Below, piece after piece: positions 37,386 through 46,578 of a stretch of 64,000 bases of DNA. Numbering within the stretch: the first letter of the stretch is position 1; each line of letters opens with the position of its first letter. The stretch is taken from the NCBI RefSeq assembly GCF_000428725.1, contig NZ_AUAM01000007.1:62001-126000 (forward strand), written 5' to 3'. Source of the stretch: Psychromonas aquimarina ATCC BAA-1526 (GTDB taxonomy: Bacteria > Pseudomonadota > Gammaproteobacteria > Enterobacterales > Psychromonadaceae). Made by a program: the position numbers and the translations under genes. The notes beneath the pieces were generated by a model. It saw only the letters and a list, made by a program, of their open reading frames with translations, did not search any database and was not told the origin of the DNA.

Positions 37386-38408
37386 ATGAGAAAGACAAAT
37401 TTGATGAAAGCATCAGTAATTCCTGGATACGGAGATGCAGATAGCTTTGAATTGATACAACTACCCGTACCAGATGTTAAAGCCGGAGAAGTGCTGATCC
37501 GTGTTGCCTATGCAGGAATAAATCCTGCGGACTGGAAGTATAGAGAAGGCCTGTTAGCTCAGCATGTCAATATACAATTCCCCGGTGTTTTAGGAAACGA
37601 TGTCTCTGGCGTTGTTGTTGAAGTTGGGGAAGGTGTTACCCGGTTTACACCTGGCGACAAAGTTTTCGCTTTCACCAACATCAGTAAAGGAGGATTGGGA
37701 GCTTATGCTGAGTATACTGCCGTTGATGAAGACCGAATAGCTCTAGTACCTGAAGAGGTAAGCCTGAAGTCTGCGGCTGTTATTCCTACAGCTGCTCTCA
37801 CTAGCTGGCAGAATTTGTTACGCAAGGATAGAGGTAATCTGCAAGCCGGACAAAAGGTGTTGATCAATGGAGGCTCTGGCGGATTAGGTAGTTATGCGGT
37901 TCAATTTGCCAAGTGGGCAGGGGCTGAGGTGGCCGCTACTTGTGGTTCGAGTAATCAGGATTATGTTCAATCGCTTGGTGCCGACCTTGTTATTGATTAT
38001 CGAAAGCAGAATATTAGCGGCGAATTAGCAAAATGGGCTCTGGAAGGTGTTGATATTATTTTAGATACAGTAGGTACTAAGTCACTCCCCGATGCCCTTA
38101 GCATGATCAAGAAAGGAGGCAGGCTGGTCAGCATTCCCACCATGGATGCCGATATGGATGATGATGTCGCCGGAGATATTGCAGAGGCGGCCAGTCTGGG
38201 TATTAGCAAGATCTTTGACTTCTGCACGCTTGAAACTTGCGGTAAGGATTTCAGCCTGATTATCAGCCTGTTGGCTGAGGGGAAAATCACTGATCCGATG
38301 ATAGAAACATTCTCTATTGACGAGGTTTGTGATGCACATAAAAAGCAGGAAGAAGGTCATGTACAGGGAAAATTGGTATTAGAGATTGCCGGGGAAACCA
38401 TCACCTGA
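37386..38408 (+). CDS. NADP-dependent zinc-free MDR oxidoreductase
   Basis: A 340-residue quinone-oxidoreductase-type member of the medium-chain dehydrogenase/reductase superfamily. GINPADWKYREG and GNDVSGVVVEVGEGVTRFTPGDKVFAF are the N-terminal family motifs, and VLINGGSGGLGSYAVQFAKWAGAEV (about 160-184) is the NADPH Rossmann motif. The zinc ligands of alcohol dehydrogenases are missing. Such enzymes reduce quinones or activated alkenes. AGAGG lies six bases before the ATG. Control by the adjacent TetR protein is likely. Confidence 0.88.
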   Translation: MRKTNLMKASVIPGYGDADSFELIQLPVPDVKAGEVLIRVAYAGINPADWKYREGLLAQHVNIQFPGVLGNDVSGVVVEVGEGVTRFTPGDKVFAFTNISKGGLGAYAEYTAVDEDRIALVPEEVSLKSAAVIPTAALTSWQNLLRKDRGNLQAGQKVLINGGSGGLGSYAVQFAKWAGAEVAATCGSSNQDYVQSLGADLVIDYRKQNISGELAKWALEGVDIILDTVGTKSLPDALSMIKKGGRLVSIPTMDADMDDDVAGDIAEAASLGISKIFDFCTLETCGKDFSLIISLLAEGKITDPMIETFSIDEVCDAHKKQEEGHVQGKLVLEIAGETIT

Positions 38409-38485
38409 ATTACTCGACGTCTTAATAAGGTAGTGTTCAAAAATCTGTGTCATTTCAGTAAAATAGACTAAAACTGGAATGACAC

Positions 38486-38791
38486 ATGACTGATGAATTT
38501 AATTTTGAACAAGCTTTAAAAGATCTTCAATATGGTAAATCTTAAACTGGCAAAGACGCTATTTAAAGCCCATTAATAAAGCAGTTAACAGAAGCGGCCC
38601 TTAACGCCGAACTAGAGCTGCACCTCGATAATGACAACCTTCCTAATCGTAAGAATGGTAAAATGAGTAAAACTATTAAGCATGCTTCCGGCAGCTTTGA
38701 CCTTGATACGCCGAGAGACCGTCATGGCAGTTTTGAGCCTCAATTAATTAAAACAGCCGTCGGGATCAGGCCTTTAGTTTTGAATTTATAG
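38486..38791 (+). pseudogene. IS256-family transposase remnant
   Basis: From an ATG at 38486 the frame reads MTDEFNFEQALKDLQYGKS, stop, TGKDAI, stop, then SPLIKQLTEAALNAELELHL, followed by PNRKNGKMSKTIKHASGSFD and LDTPRDRHGSFEPQLIK. That last stretch is the N-terminal pattern of IS256/mutator transposases. Two in-frame stops interrupt it, and similarity ends about residue 90 of a protein normally near 400, so only the 5' end survives. It lies between the two TetR-oxidoreductase modules and abuts the ribosome site of the second TetR gene. Confidence 0.85.
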
Positions 38792-38848
38792 AAAAGTAGA
38801 TAAAAGATCTGGCCCTCAAAATGCATCTTTAAAAAAAGGAAAGAATAA

Positions 38849-39307
38849 ATGGCTTCTGAAACATTTGAACGATTACCAGAAGATAAAAAAGCTCGAATTC
38901 TTTCCGCTGCCCGGAAAGAGTTTTCAGAGAGAATCTATGAAGAGGCAAAAGTGGTAAACATCTGTAAGAATGCGGATATTCCACGAATGACGTTTTACAG
39001 TTACTTTACCTCACTTGCTGACATCTATGAATACCTCTATATGGCCTTATCTCAAAATTACCTCAGCGGTTCAATTACAAACTGTCAGGTGGAATCCTAT
39101 GATATTGAGTGGGAAGAGTATTATATGAAACTGATTGATTCTGATCAGGGACAACGAATCCTCTACAAATCAATGCAGGCTGTACCGCTTAAAGAGCGAA
39201 TGTTACATCATATTATGCTTTCATTAACCCGACAGTATAAGCTGAAACTGCTTTCGAGAAAAAAGTATATCGAAGAGTTTGCAGCTATGCGCAGCGCCCT
39301 TTTTTAG
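38849..39307 (+). CDS. TetR/AcrR-family regulator (paralogue 2)
   Basis: A 152-residue TetR protein clearly paralogous to the one at 36822-37283: the two can be aligned without gaps through the HTH (ARILSAARKEFSERIYEEAKVVNICKNADIPRMTFYSYF) and the WEEYYMKLI and MLHHI blocks. AAGGAAAG precedes the ATG. Its natural promoter region appears to have been replaced by the transposase remnant. Its likely targets are the two SDR genes downstream. Confidence 0.85.
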   Translation: MASETFERLPEDKKARILSAARKEFSERIYEEAKVVNICKNADIPRMTFYSYFTSLADIYEYLYMALSQNYLSGSITNCQVESYDIEWEEYYMKLIDSDQGQRILYKSMQAVPLKERMLHHIMLSLTRQYKLKLLSRKKYIEEFAAMRSALF

Positions 39308-39312
39308 ACTGA

Positions 39313-39342
39313 TGATAAACAGTTTTGAAAAGCTGTTTATTG
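39313..39342. promoter_or_regulatory. Dyad after TetR gene 2
   Basis: ATAAACAG (39315-39322) and CTGTTTAT (39333-39340) are perfect inverted repeats with a ten-base spacer, just past the regulator's stop and 70 bp before the next gene. The same half-sites recur at 40068-40100, before the second SDR gene, making them candidate operators. Confidence 0.45.
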
Positions 39343-39409
39343 ATACCAACATCCCTAACAAGCTATCTTAATAGAGAACAAAATTGAGTTATTTATTAAG
39401 AGGCAAATT

Positions 39410-40054
39410 ATGAAATTTGTAATATTTGGTGCAAACGGTGCCATCGGAACATTGGTAATGAACGAAGCTCTCAAAGATGGTAATGAGGTAGTAGCATATG
39501 TGCGTCGTGAGAATACGATCACTATGGAACATACAAATCTAACCGTTGTTGTTGGAGACCTGCAGAATGAATCTCTTATTGAGGATATCGTTAAAGATTC
39601 AGATATTGTAATAAGTGCTTTAGGACCATATATGGAAACAACCAGAAAAGTGACAACAACCCCCATTTCTGACGGCTATGAAGTGATTTTCAGAGCAATG
39701 AAAAAGCATCAGAAGAAAAGGTTTATTGCTTTGGGAACACCCACGATTCAGGGAAAAGGCGATCGTAAAGACTTTAATAACACCTTTTTTCCAGCGATCT
39801 TAAAACTGTTCTTTCCGGTTACACACTTTAAAACTAAAAAAATGGGAAGAGTCATCAGCAATTCTGGTCTGGACTGGACTCTTGTTAGATTTCTTGATCC
39901 GAAAGGAAAGCACAAAAATCGCCCCCTCAATATAACCTTGGATGGAACAACAAAGAAGATTCAAATATCCAGAGAACATATCGCAAGTTTTATCTATTCA
40001 GCAGCTAAAGACAATCTATATATACAGCAAATGCCCACGATTTCTCATGCATAA
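39410..40054 (+). CDS. NAD(P)-binding atypical SDR / NmrA-like protein
   Basis: A 214-residue Rossmann-fold protein with the nucleotide-binding motif GANGAIGT (8-15), VVGDLQNESLIEDIVKDSDIVISALGP and a C-terminal segment common to NAD(P)H-binding NmrA-like oxidoreductases. It lacks the classical SDR Tyr-x3-Lys pair, so redox-sensor or reductase roles are both possible. AGAGG lies upstream of the ATG. It appears to be controlled with the second TetR gene. Confidence 0.8.
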   Translation: MKFVIFGANGAIGTLVMNEALKDGNEVVAYVRRENTITMEHTNLTVVVGDLQNESLIEDIVKDSDIVISALGPYMETTRKVTTTPISDGYEVIFRAMKKHQKKRFIALGTPTIQGKGDRKDFNNTFFPAILKLFFPVTHFKTKKMGRVISNSGLDWTLVRFLDPKGKHKNRPLNITLDGTTKKIQISREHIASFIYSAAKDNLYIQQMPTISHA

Positions 40055-40067
40055 GTCTAATAAAAAA

Positions 40068-40100
40068 GTATAAACAGGTCATACCCAGAGCTGTTTATAC
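40068..40100. promoter_or_regulatory. Dyad before the second SDR gene
   Basis: GTATAAACAG (40068-40077) and CTGTTTATAC (40091-40100) form a perfect 10-bp inverted repeat with a 13-base spacer and no U-tract. It repeats the half-sites of the dyad at 39313-39342, suggesting a common DNA-binding protein. Confidence 0.45.
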
Positions 40101-40162
40101 AACATAGCGTATGACAGTGGTGGTTAGGCGGCAGCGAAATCTAAACTTTTATTAGGAACAAA

Positions 40163-41065
40163 ATGAAGAGTAATTGGACAACTTCTGATATAGCAAATCT
40201 GCACAGCAAGGCCGCAGTTGTTACAGGTGGAAATATAGGGTTAGGCTATAAAAGCAGTTTAGAACTAGCCAGGAAAGGAGCGGTTGTTGTCATTGCCTGC
40301 CGAAGTGAAGACAAAGGCAGGAAAGCCGTTGAATCCATAAAAAAGGAAGTTCCTAACGCAAGATGCGATGTGATCCCTCTAGACTTGCTTGACAAAGACT
40401 CTATCAGACAATTTTCTGAAACCTTTAATGATCGATACAAGCAGCTCAGTATATTATTATTAAATGCAGGAGTGGTGAATTTAGATAATCTGCAAAGATC
40501 CACCGATGGTAACGAAATGCATATGGCAACCAATCACTTAGGGCACTTTGCACTCACCGGCAGATTATTCAAAGTTTTAAAGGACACCGATAATTCACGA
40601 GTGGTCACAGTGAGTAGTTTGGCTTATAAATCCGGCGTCATTGATTTTGACGACTTCACTTGGGAAAAACGAAAATATGACAGATTTAAAGCTTATGGGG
40701 ACAGCAAATTAGCAAACCTTTTGTTTATGACAGAGCTTCAAAAAAAATTTGATAGTGTTGGTTCAAGCGCTGTTTCAGTCGCAGCTCACCCAGGACTCAC
40801 AGGGACGGAACGCCAGCAGTCCATTGGTATTGGGGGCGTAATTGCACGGTGGATTGCCTCTCCTGTGAGCAAGGGATGCCTGCCTCAATTATCAGCAGCG
40901 ACTGAGACAAATGTTAAAGCGTGTGAATTTTATGGTCCCAAGTACGGGCTTGCGGGTCCTCCTAGTCTACAAAAAGTGAAATCGAAATTATTGAATAAAG
41001 AGCTGTCGAAAAGATTATGGTCATTTTCTGAAGAGTTAACAGGTGTCAAGTATGGAGAAGAGTGA
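40163..41065 (+). CDS. Short-chain dehydrogenase/reductase
   Basis: A 300-residue classical SDR related to the retinol-dehydrogenase/protochlorophyllide-reductase-like group. The cofactor motif is TGGNIGLG (21-28), the NAG motif is LLLNAGV (about 98-104), and the catalytic Ser151/152, Tyr178 and Lys182 are in VTVSSLAY and AYGDSKLAN. Substrate is unknown. It is the last gene of the second TetR module. Confidence 0.88.
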   Translation: MKSNWTTSDIANLHSKAAVVTGGNIGLGYKSSLELARKGAVVVIACRSEDKGRKAVESIKKEVPNARCDVIPLDLLDKDSIRQFSETFNDRYKQLSILLLNAGVVNLDNLQRSTDGNEMHMATNHLGHFALTGRLFKVLKDTDNSRVVTVSSLAYKSGVIDFDDFTWEKRKYDRFKAYGDSKLANLLFMTELQKKFDSVGSSAVSVAAHPGLTGTERQQSIGIGGVIARWIASPVSKGCLPQLSAATETNVKACEFYGPKYGLAGPPSLQKVKSKLLNKELSKRLWSFSEELTGVKYGEE

Positions 41066-41087
41066 CGAAGATCTGCCAGTTATTAGC

Positions 41088-41338
41088 GAAGCCTCTGTGC
41101 AAATAAGCCAGCTTTCATTTTTAAAACATCGGAGCTTAATTTTCACTTTTTAAGTGAATTAGCTGGTTATAAACCTGCCCCTTACTTTGCCTCCCGTGGA
41201 ATGAAGTGGATACAGCACTATGACAGCTCAAAAGAAACAGATGAAGATTTAGCGTATTACCTTAAAGAGTCTTATCGGATTGTTTCGTTGGGTCTTACTA
41301 AAAAAAGGAGCCGAATAAACAGCTCCTTGAAAAATTTA
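41088..41338 (+). pseudogene. MmcQ/YjbR-family remnant
   Basis: A frame without a start codon reads FIFKTSELNFHFLSELAGYKPAP, then YFASRGMKWIQHYD and DLAYYLKESYRIVSLGLTKK. That matches the C-terminal half of the YjbR/MmcQ (DUF419) DNA-binding-fold family, where a PAPYFAxxxWIQ and ESYRLVxxGLxKK pattern is usual. The N-terminal half is absent, and a single-base slip near the A-run would restore a normal end. It has no ribosome site and lies directly downstream of the SDR gene. Confidence 0.5.
41300..41328 (-). terminator. Terminator after the GNAT gene
   Basis: On the minus strand AAGGAGC, a ten-base loop and GCTCCTT are followed by TTTTTTT (the A-run at 41300-41306 on the plus strand), about 18 bases past the leftward GNAT gene. 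Confidence 0.75.
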
Positions 41339-41345
41339 AGGCCTG

Positions 41346-41885
41346 TTACCAATATTCAGGTTTGCTAAGTGCTTGTACGCAATATGAATTACCGGCAATC
41401 GCCTCAATTTTATCACTAACCAAGGATTGACCCAGCCACCCTTCCGGATAGGTTAACTTTAAGGGGGCTTTTACTAACTCTTCGTTAATAGGAGCAAATC
41501 CTGCTTTAGAGTAAAAATTCGGATCACCATAAGTAATCGCCAGCTCTACTCCGCTCTGCTTCAAGGCATCAAGCCCAAAGTTAATCAGCTTCTGACCAAC
41601 TCCTTTTCCCTGACAGCTTGTATGTACTGCTACTGGTGCTAAGAGAAAAGCATTAACCTCACTCTTTTCAAAACCCAGCTTAGAAAAAATAATACTGCCG
41701 ATGATTTTTTCATTTTCAGTGGCGATAAAACAATAAAGATCATGCCCATCTGTATTAGTTAATAAATCATAGGCTAAGTTTCCTATTAATGTACCTTCTG
41801 CTTCTCCTTCTGAGTCTGAAAATGTCTTAGTGAACAGCAGTTTAATTTCTTCAATGCTACTTGGATTATATGTTGAAAATTTCAT
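41346..41885 (-). CDS. GNAT family N-acetyltransferase
   Basis: A 179-residue acetyltransferase of the Gcn5 superfamily resembling YhbS-type enzymes. The acetyl-CoA-binding motif A is CQGKGVGQKLINFGLDAL (about 90-107), preceded by the VNAFLLAPVAVHTS strand and followed by ELAITYGDPNFYSKAGFAPI. The acceptor is unknown. It begins 22 bp after the MerR-methyltransferase gene in the same direction, so the two may be co-transcribed. Confidence 0.85.
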   Translation of the reverse strand: MKFSTYNPSSIEEIKLLFTKTFSDSEGEAEGTLIGNLAYDLLTNTDGHDLYCFIATENEKIIGSIIFSKLGFEKSEVNAFLLAPVAVHTSCQGKGVGQKLINFGLDALKQSGVELAITYGDPNFYSKAGFAPINEELVKAPLKLTYPEGWLGQSLVSDKIEAIAGNSYCVQALSKPEYW

Positions 41886-41907
41886 CTGTCTGCCTTTATA
41901 TTGTTAG

Positions 41908-43083
41908 TTAGGATCGGATCTTCTTCAGCACAAAAACCTGATAGCCAAACTCATTTCGATTTTGGCAGCAAATAGCCAGCTCTGTTTCGATATCGAGTAA
42001 TGCTGCAGAGTGCGCCATTTCAGATTTGAGGGCATCAATACGCTCCTGAAGCGGCAGATAGTAGGCCTGCCATGCCTCTTCGTTAAGAGCAAAGTTATCA
42101 AGCACTTGATAACCAGTCGCTTCCGCCAGTTCAATCCGCTGAGCCGCTGTGCTCATATCCGGGTACTCTTTTTGCCAGAATGCCTGTACATCCGCACTTG
42201 GCGCTGCTGTATGCCATACCAGATCACTGATTACCAAAACACCGTTATCTTTAAGTAGCCTGCGCCACTGCTCCAGCGCTTTAGCCACCCCCATAATATA
42301 AGCACAGCCTTCAGCCCAGATAACGTCAAAGCTTGCCGCCTCAAAGGGCAAGTCTGTCATACTCGCGCATACGGGGGTCACTCTGTCGGCCAGTCCTGCA
42401 TCAACTAAGCGCTCAGATAAGCGGCTCAGTGCGGGCTTATCATTATCCACAGCGGTGATCATGGCAGAGCAGTGCTTTGCTAAAACCGTGGTGGCAATAC
42501 CTTGGCCGCACCCTATTTCCAGCATGTTCTGCACAGAAAACGGTATTTTCACCAGCGCTTTTAGCGTTTCCGCTTCAGAGCCAGGGCCCCACCTGTCTAA
42601 ATCTTTAAAAATCCGGCCAAAATCAGCCATATATTGTTCATGTTCGTTCATGTCTTTTGATAACCATTTCAGTCTTAGGGCCTCTTTTTCGTTAAAGCCC
42701 TGTTTTATTAACCAGTCTAAATGTGCATCTGGAGCTATTTTGTCGATAGATTCATGCCATTCCCTGAGTCCGCTTTCGCCCAATAGAGCAGCAAGCAGCT
42801 GGCGCGATTTTTGTTTTTGAGCAATCTCCTGATCAAGCAGCTGCAGCCGGTTGAGCAGAATTTTGCGTTCAACTTTGCTGTCCAGGCAAGCTTTACATTC
42901 CTTAAGTGTCAAACCGCCGGCCTGAAGCTGCTGTATCAGCTGTAAATGCTGCAGATCCCTGTCACTGTAGGTACGATATCCGTTTCCAAGGCGCCGCCCT
43001 TGGATCAGCCCCAGCTTTTCGTAATACAGCAGCGTGGTACGTGACAGCCCTACTTGTGCCGCCAGTTCTGATATTCGATACAT
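41908..43083 (-). CDS. MerR regulator fused to SAM-dependent methyltransferase
   Basis: A 391-residue fusion: an N-terminal MerR winged-helix (MYRISELAAQVGLSRTTLLYYEKLGLI, 1-27, then the GYRTYSDRDLQHLQLI wing), a dimerisation coiled coil (about 80-125), and a class I methyltransferase domain (about 170-310) with MLEIGCGQGIATTVLAKH (SAM motif I) and FDVIWAEGCAYIMG. The ATG at 43081-43083 has AGGAG about ten bases upstream; the longer frame reads into the promoter. Such fusions are known but their substrates and inducers mostly are not. An 11-bp inverted repeat lies upstream. Confidence 0.88.
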   Translation of the reverse strand: MYRISELAAQVGLSRTTLLYYEKLGLIQGRRLGNGYRTYSDRDLQHLQLIQQLQAGGLTLKECKACLDSKVERKILLNRLQLLDQEIAQKQKSRQLLAALLGESGLREWHESIDKIAPDAHLDWLIKQGFNEKEALRLKWLSKDMNEHEQYMADFGRIFKDLDRWGPGSEAETLKALVKIPFSVQNMLEIGCGQGIATTVLAKHCSAMITAVDNDKPALSRLSERLVDAGLADRVTPVCASMTDLPFEAASFDVIWAEGCAYIMGVAKALEQWRRLLKDNGVLVISDLVWHTAAPSADVQAFWQKEYPDMSTAAQRIELAEATGYQVLDNFALNEEAWQAYYLPLQERIDALKSEMAHSAALLDIETELAICCQNRNEFGYQVFVLKKIRS

Positions 43084-43168
43084 CAATCTATTTCTCCTGG
43101 TGGGTGCTGACTGCCGTGATAAACTGCATCTTAAACTGTAAAGCTGTAGACAGGTCAATAACTAAAAA

Positions 43169-43205
43169 GCTATTACTTGGATTATCTTCACTATCAAGTA
43201 ATAGC
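43169..43205. promoter_or_regulatory. 11-bp inverted repeat upstream of the MerR-methyltransferase gene
   Basis: GCTATTACTTG (43169-43179) and CAAGTAATAGC (43195-43205) are perfect inverted repeats separated by 15 bases, 86 bp before the start codon. The position suits an operator; the wide spacing is unlike ordinary MerR sites. Confidence 0.5.
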
Positions 43206-43235
43206 ATCTTTAAATACTAGCGATAAAAAGCAAGC

Positions 43236-43273
43236 ATAAAAAAAGACTGTCCAGTTACCTGGACAGCCTTTTT
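43236..43273 (-). terminator. Terminator after carB
   Basis: On the minus strand CTGTCCAG-GTAA-CTGGACAG is an 8-bp perfect stem followed by TCTTTTTTT, about 30 bases past the carB stop. Confidence 0.82.
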
Positions 43274-43304
43274 AAAGCTTAGCTTTTAAACGTCAGTTAA
43301 TAAA

Positions 43305-46300
43305 TTAACCGCTGATACGTTTATGCAGCTCCTGCACTGAGTTTACTGTCGCTTCGTCAGCTGTCGGATCTGCAAGATGCGCCTGACAGGTTGCAAATGC
43401 GCCGTTCAGCGTAGTTGTGTAGTTTACCTTGTAACGCAGCGCGGCACGACGTAACTGACGTGAATCTTCAATGGCAACACGCCCTTCAGTGGTATTTACC
43501 ATATAGGTGTATTCACCGTTTTTAGTGCGGTCAAGAATATGCGGACGCCCTTCATGCACTTTATTTACCGTACGTACATAAATACCCGATTCTTTAAGTA
43601 CTTCAGCTGTACCCGTCGTTGCATCTATCGCATAACCTAAATCGATTAATTTAGAAGCAAGCTTAGCAACACGTGCTTTATCGCTCTTACGCACAGAAAG
43701 TAATACGCGGCCGACATTCGGTACATCTTTAATCGAACCCAGTTCCGCTTTTGCATAGGCTTCAGCAAAAGTATTACCTGCGCCCATTACTTCACCGGTA
43801 CTGCGCATTTCCGGACCTAAGATAGGATCAGAACCCGGGAATTTGTTAAACGGTAATACCACTTCTTTAACTGAGTAGTACGGCGGAATCACTTCCTTAG
43901 TTACACCCAGCTCTTTCAGTGTTTTACCGGCCATTACGCTAGCACCGATTTTAGCAATTGGAACACCGGTTGCTTTAGAAACAAACGGAACCGTACGTGC
44001 AGCACGAGGGTTAACCTCGATCATGTAGATTTCATTGTTTTTAACCGCAAGCTGAGTATTCATCAGACCGATAACACCAAGTTCTAATGCAAGTTTACGA
44101 ATGTATTCACGCATCTCATCCTGAATTTCAGCACTTAATGTGTAGGCAGGGAGAGAACATGCCGAGTCGCCAGAGTGAACACCAGCCTGCTCGATATGCT
44201 CCATAATACCGCCGATAACCACATCAGTACCGTCGCAGACTGCATCTATATCAACTTCGATTGCATCATCTAAGAAACGGTCCAGCAGTACTGGAGATTC
44301 GTTAGAAACACTCACCGCTTCTTTAAAGTAACGGCGCAGATCAATTTCATCATAAACAATTTCCATTGCACGGCCGCCAAGTACATATGACGGACGAACA
44401 ACTAACGGGTAACCGATACGTTTAGCAGACTCAACCGCCTGCTCAAGCGTCGTAACAGTATCATTTTCCGGCTGTTTCAGACCTAAACGCTCAATAGTCT
44501 GCTGGAAACGCTCACGGTCTTCTGCACGGTCAATTGCTTCAGGAGAAGTACCGATAATCGGCACACCAGCAGCTTCAAGAGCACGTGCCAGTTTAAGCGG
44601 CGTCTGACCGCCGTACTGTACAATCACACCTTTTGGTTTTTCAACTTTAACGATTTCCAGCACATCTTCGAATGTAATTGGTTCGAAGTATAAACGGTCT
44701 GATGTATCGTAATCGGTAGAAACAGTTTCCGGGTTACAGTTAACCATAATGGTTTCATAACCGTCAGCACGCATTGCCATAGCGGCATGTACACAACAGT
44801 AGTCAAATTCGATACCCTGACCGATACGGTTAGGACCGCCGCCGATAATCATGATTTTATCTTTATCAGACGGATTAGCTTCACACTCTTCATCGTAAGT
44901 AGAATACATGTAAGCTGTATCAGAAGAGAATTCTGCAGCACAGGTATCAACACGTTTATAAACAGGGTGCAGTTCAAAACGCTCACGCAGTTTGCGGATC
45001 TCTTTTTCAGACACACCGGCAACGGCTGCGATACGGCTGTCGGCAAAACCTTTACGCTTAAGGCGCTTAAGTTCAGCTTTGTCCAGTGCACGCAGGCCGC
45101 CTGCGGCTATTTTCTTCTCTTCAAGGATCAGATCTTCAATCTGTACCAGGAACCATTTGTCGATCATGGTAATTGCGTGGATTTCATCCATGCTCATGCC
45201 TAAACGGAATGCATCACCGATATACCAGATACGCTCAGCACCGGTTTCACGCAGTTCGTATAATACTTTGTCCAGCGCATCCGGGTCGTTGACATCAACC
45301 ATAGGGTTGAAACCGTCAGCGCCGACTTCCAGACCGCGCAGTGCTTTTTGTAAAGACTCCTGCTGATTACGGCCGATCGCCATTACTTCACCAACAGATT
45401 TCATCTGTGTAGTCAGACGGTCATTTGAGTTAGCAAATTTTTCGAAGTTAAAACGAGGGATTTTCGTTACCACGTAATCGATAGTAGGCTCGAACGATGC
45501 CGGAGTTTTACCGCCGGTGATATCATTCTGCAGCTCATCCAGCGTGTAACCGATAGCCAGTTTAGCCGCGATTTTAGCAATCGGGAAACCTGTTGCTTTC
45601 GACGCCAGTGCAGAAGAACGAGATACACGCGGGTTCATTTCAATAAGCACCATACGGCCGTCTGCCGGGTTGATACCAAACTGAACGTTTGAACCGCCGG
45701 TTTCAACGCCGATTTCACGCAGTACTGCTAAAGATGCATTACGCATTAACTGATATTCTTTATCTGTTAATGTCTGCGCCGGTGCAACAGTAATTGAGTC
45801 ACCGGTATGAATACCCATAGGGTCAAAGTTTTCAATCGCACAAACAATGATACAGTTATCATTTTTGTCGCGAACCACTTCCATCTCGTACTCTTTCCAG
45901 CCGATTAATGATTCATCAATTAACAGCTCAGTCGTAGGAGAAAGATCCAGACCGTTTGAACAGATCTCGTCAAACTCTTCTTTGTTATACGCAATACCGC
46001 CGCCGGTGCCGCCCATAGTAAAAGAGGGGCGGATAATACAAGGGAAACCAACCATGTCTAAAACACCGTAAGCTTCTTCCATTGAATGCGCGATACCGGC
46101 ACGAGGACACTCAAGTCCGATTTTTTTCATTGCTGTATCGAAACGGCTGCGGTCTTCCGCTTTATCAATTGCGTCAGCCGTTGCACCGATCATTTCAACA
46201 TTATATTTTGCTAATACGCCTTTTTCTTCAAGCTCAAGTGCACAGTTAAGTGCAGTCTGCCCGCCCATTGTCGGCAGCACCGCACATGGACGCTCTTTAG

Positions 46301-46535
46301 CGATAATTTTCTCAACCACTTCCCAGTGAATTGGTTCGATGTATGTGGCATCGGCCATATCCGGGTCGGTCATAATTGTTGCCGGGTTAGAGTTAACTAA
46401 TACAACACGGTAACCTTCTTCTTTCAGTGCTTTACAAGCTTGCGCACCTGAGTAGTCAAACTCACAGGCTTGGCCGATAATAATCGGACCGGCACCAATA
46501 ATCAGGATGGTTTTTAAGTCATTACGTTTTGGCAT
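43305..46535 (-). CDS. carB: Carbamoyl-phosphate synthase large subunit
   Basis: A 1076-residue enzyme (E. coli CarB 1073). With CarA it makes carbamoyl phosphate from bicarbonate, glutamine-derived ammonia and two ATP for pyrimidine and arginine synthesis. It has two homologous ATP-grasp halves, each opening with a signature ([19 protein letters not shown] near residue 12 and [19 protein letters not shown] near 560) and each with a PSYVLGG/PSFTMGG loop, followed by an allosteric C-terminal domain. It starts 43 bp after carA. Confidence 0.98.
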   Translation of the reverse strand: MPKRNDLKTILIIGAGPIIIGQACEFDYSGAQACKALKEEGYRVVLVNSNPATIMTDPDMADATYIEPIHWEVVEKIIAKERPCAVLPTMGGQTALNCALELEEKGVLAKYNVEMIGATADAIDKAEDRSRFDTAMKKIGLECPRAGIAHSMEEAYGVLDMVGFPCIIRPSFTMGGTGGGIAYNKEEFDEICSNGLDLSPTTELLIDESLIGWKEYEMEVVRDKNDNCIIVCAIENFDPMGIHTGDSITVAPAQTLTDKEYQLMRNASLAVLREIGVETGGSNVQFGINPADGRMVLIEMNPRVSRSSALASKATGFPIAKIAAKLAIGYTLDELQNDITGGKTPASFEPTIDYVVTKIPRFNFEKFANSNDRLTTQMKSVGEVMAIGRNQQESLQKALRGLEVGADGFNPMVDVNDPDALDKVLYELRETGAERIWYIGDAFRLGMSMDEIHAITMIDKWFLVQIEDLILEEKKIAAGGLRALDKAELKRLKRKGFADSRIAAVAGVSEKEIRKLRERFELHPVYKRVDTCAAEFSSDTAYMYSTYDEECEANPSDKDKIMIIGGGPNRIGQGIEFDYCCVHAAMAMRADGYETIMVNCNPETVSTDYDTSDRLYFEPITFEDVLEIVKVEKPKGVIVQYGGQTPLKLARALEAAGVPIIGTSPEAIDRAEDRERFQQTIERLGLKQPENDTVTTLEQAVESAKRIGYPLVVRPSYVLGGRAMEIVYDEIDLRRYFKEAVSVSNESPVLLDRFLDDAIEVDIDAVCDGTDVVIGGIMEHIEQAGVHSGDSACSLPAYTLSAEIQDEMREYIRKLALELGVIGLMNTQLAVKNNEIYMIEVNPRAARTVPFVSKATGVPIAKIGASVMAGKTLKELGVTKEVIPPYYSVKEVVLPFNKFPGSDPILGPEMRSTGEVMGAGNTFAEAYAKAELGSIKDVPNVGRVLLSVRKSDKARVAKLASKLIDLGYAIDATTGTAEVLKESGIYVRTVNKVHEGRPHILDRTKNGEYTYMVNTTEGRVAIEDSRQLRRAALRYKVNYTTTLNGAFATCQAHLADPTADEATVNSVQELHKRISG

Positions 46536-46578
46536 GTGAAATTTACCCTTTTTATTCGAATTCTATCTGCGTATGTCA

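Noticed and set aside
44787-45366. Overlapping plus-strand frames of 124-138 aa within carB
   Set aside because: Mirror frames of carB with no start signals.
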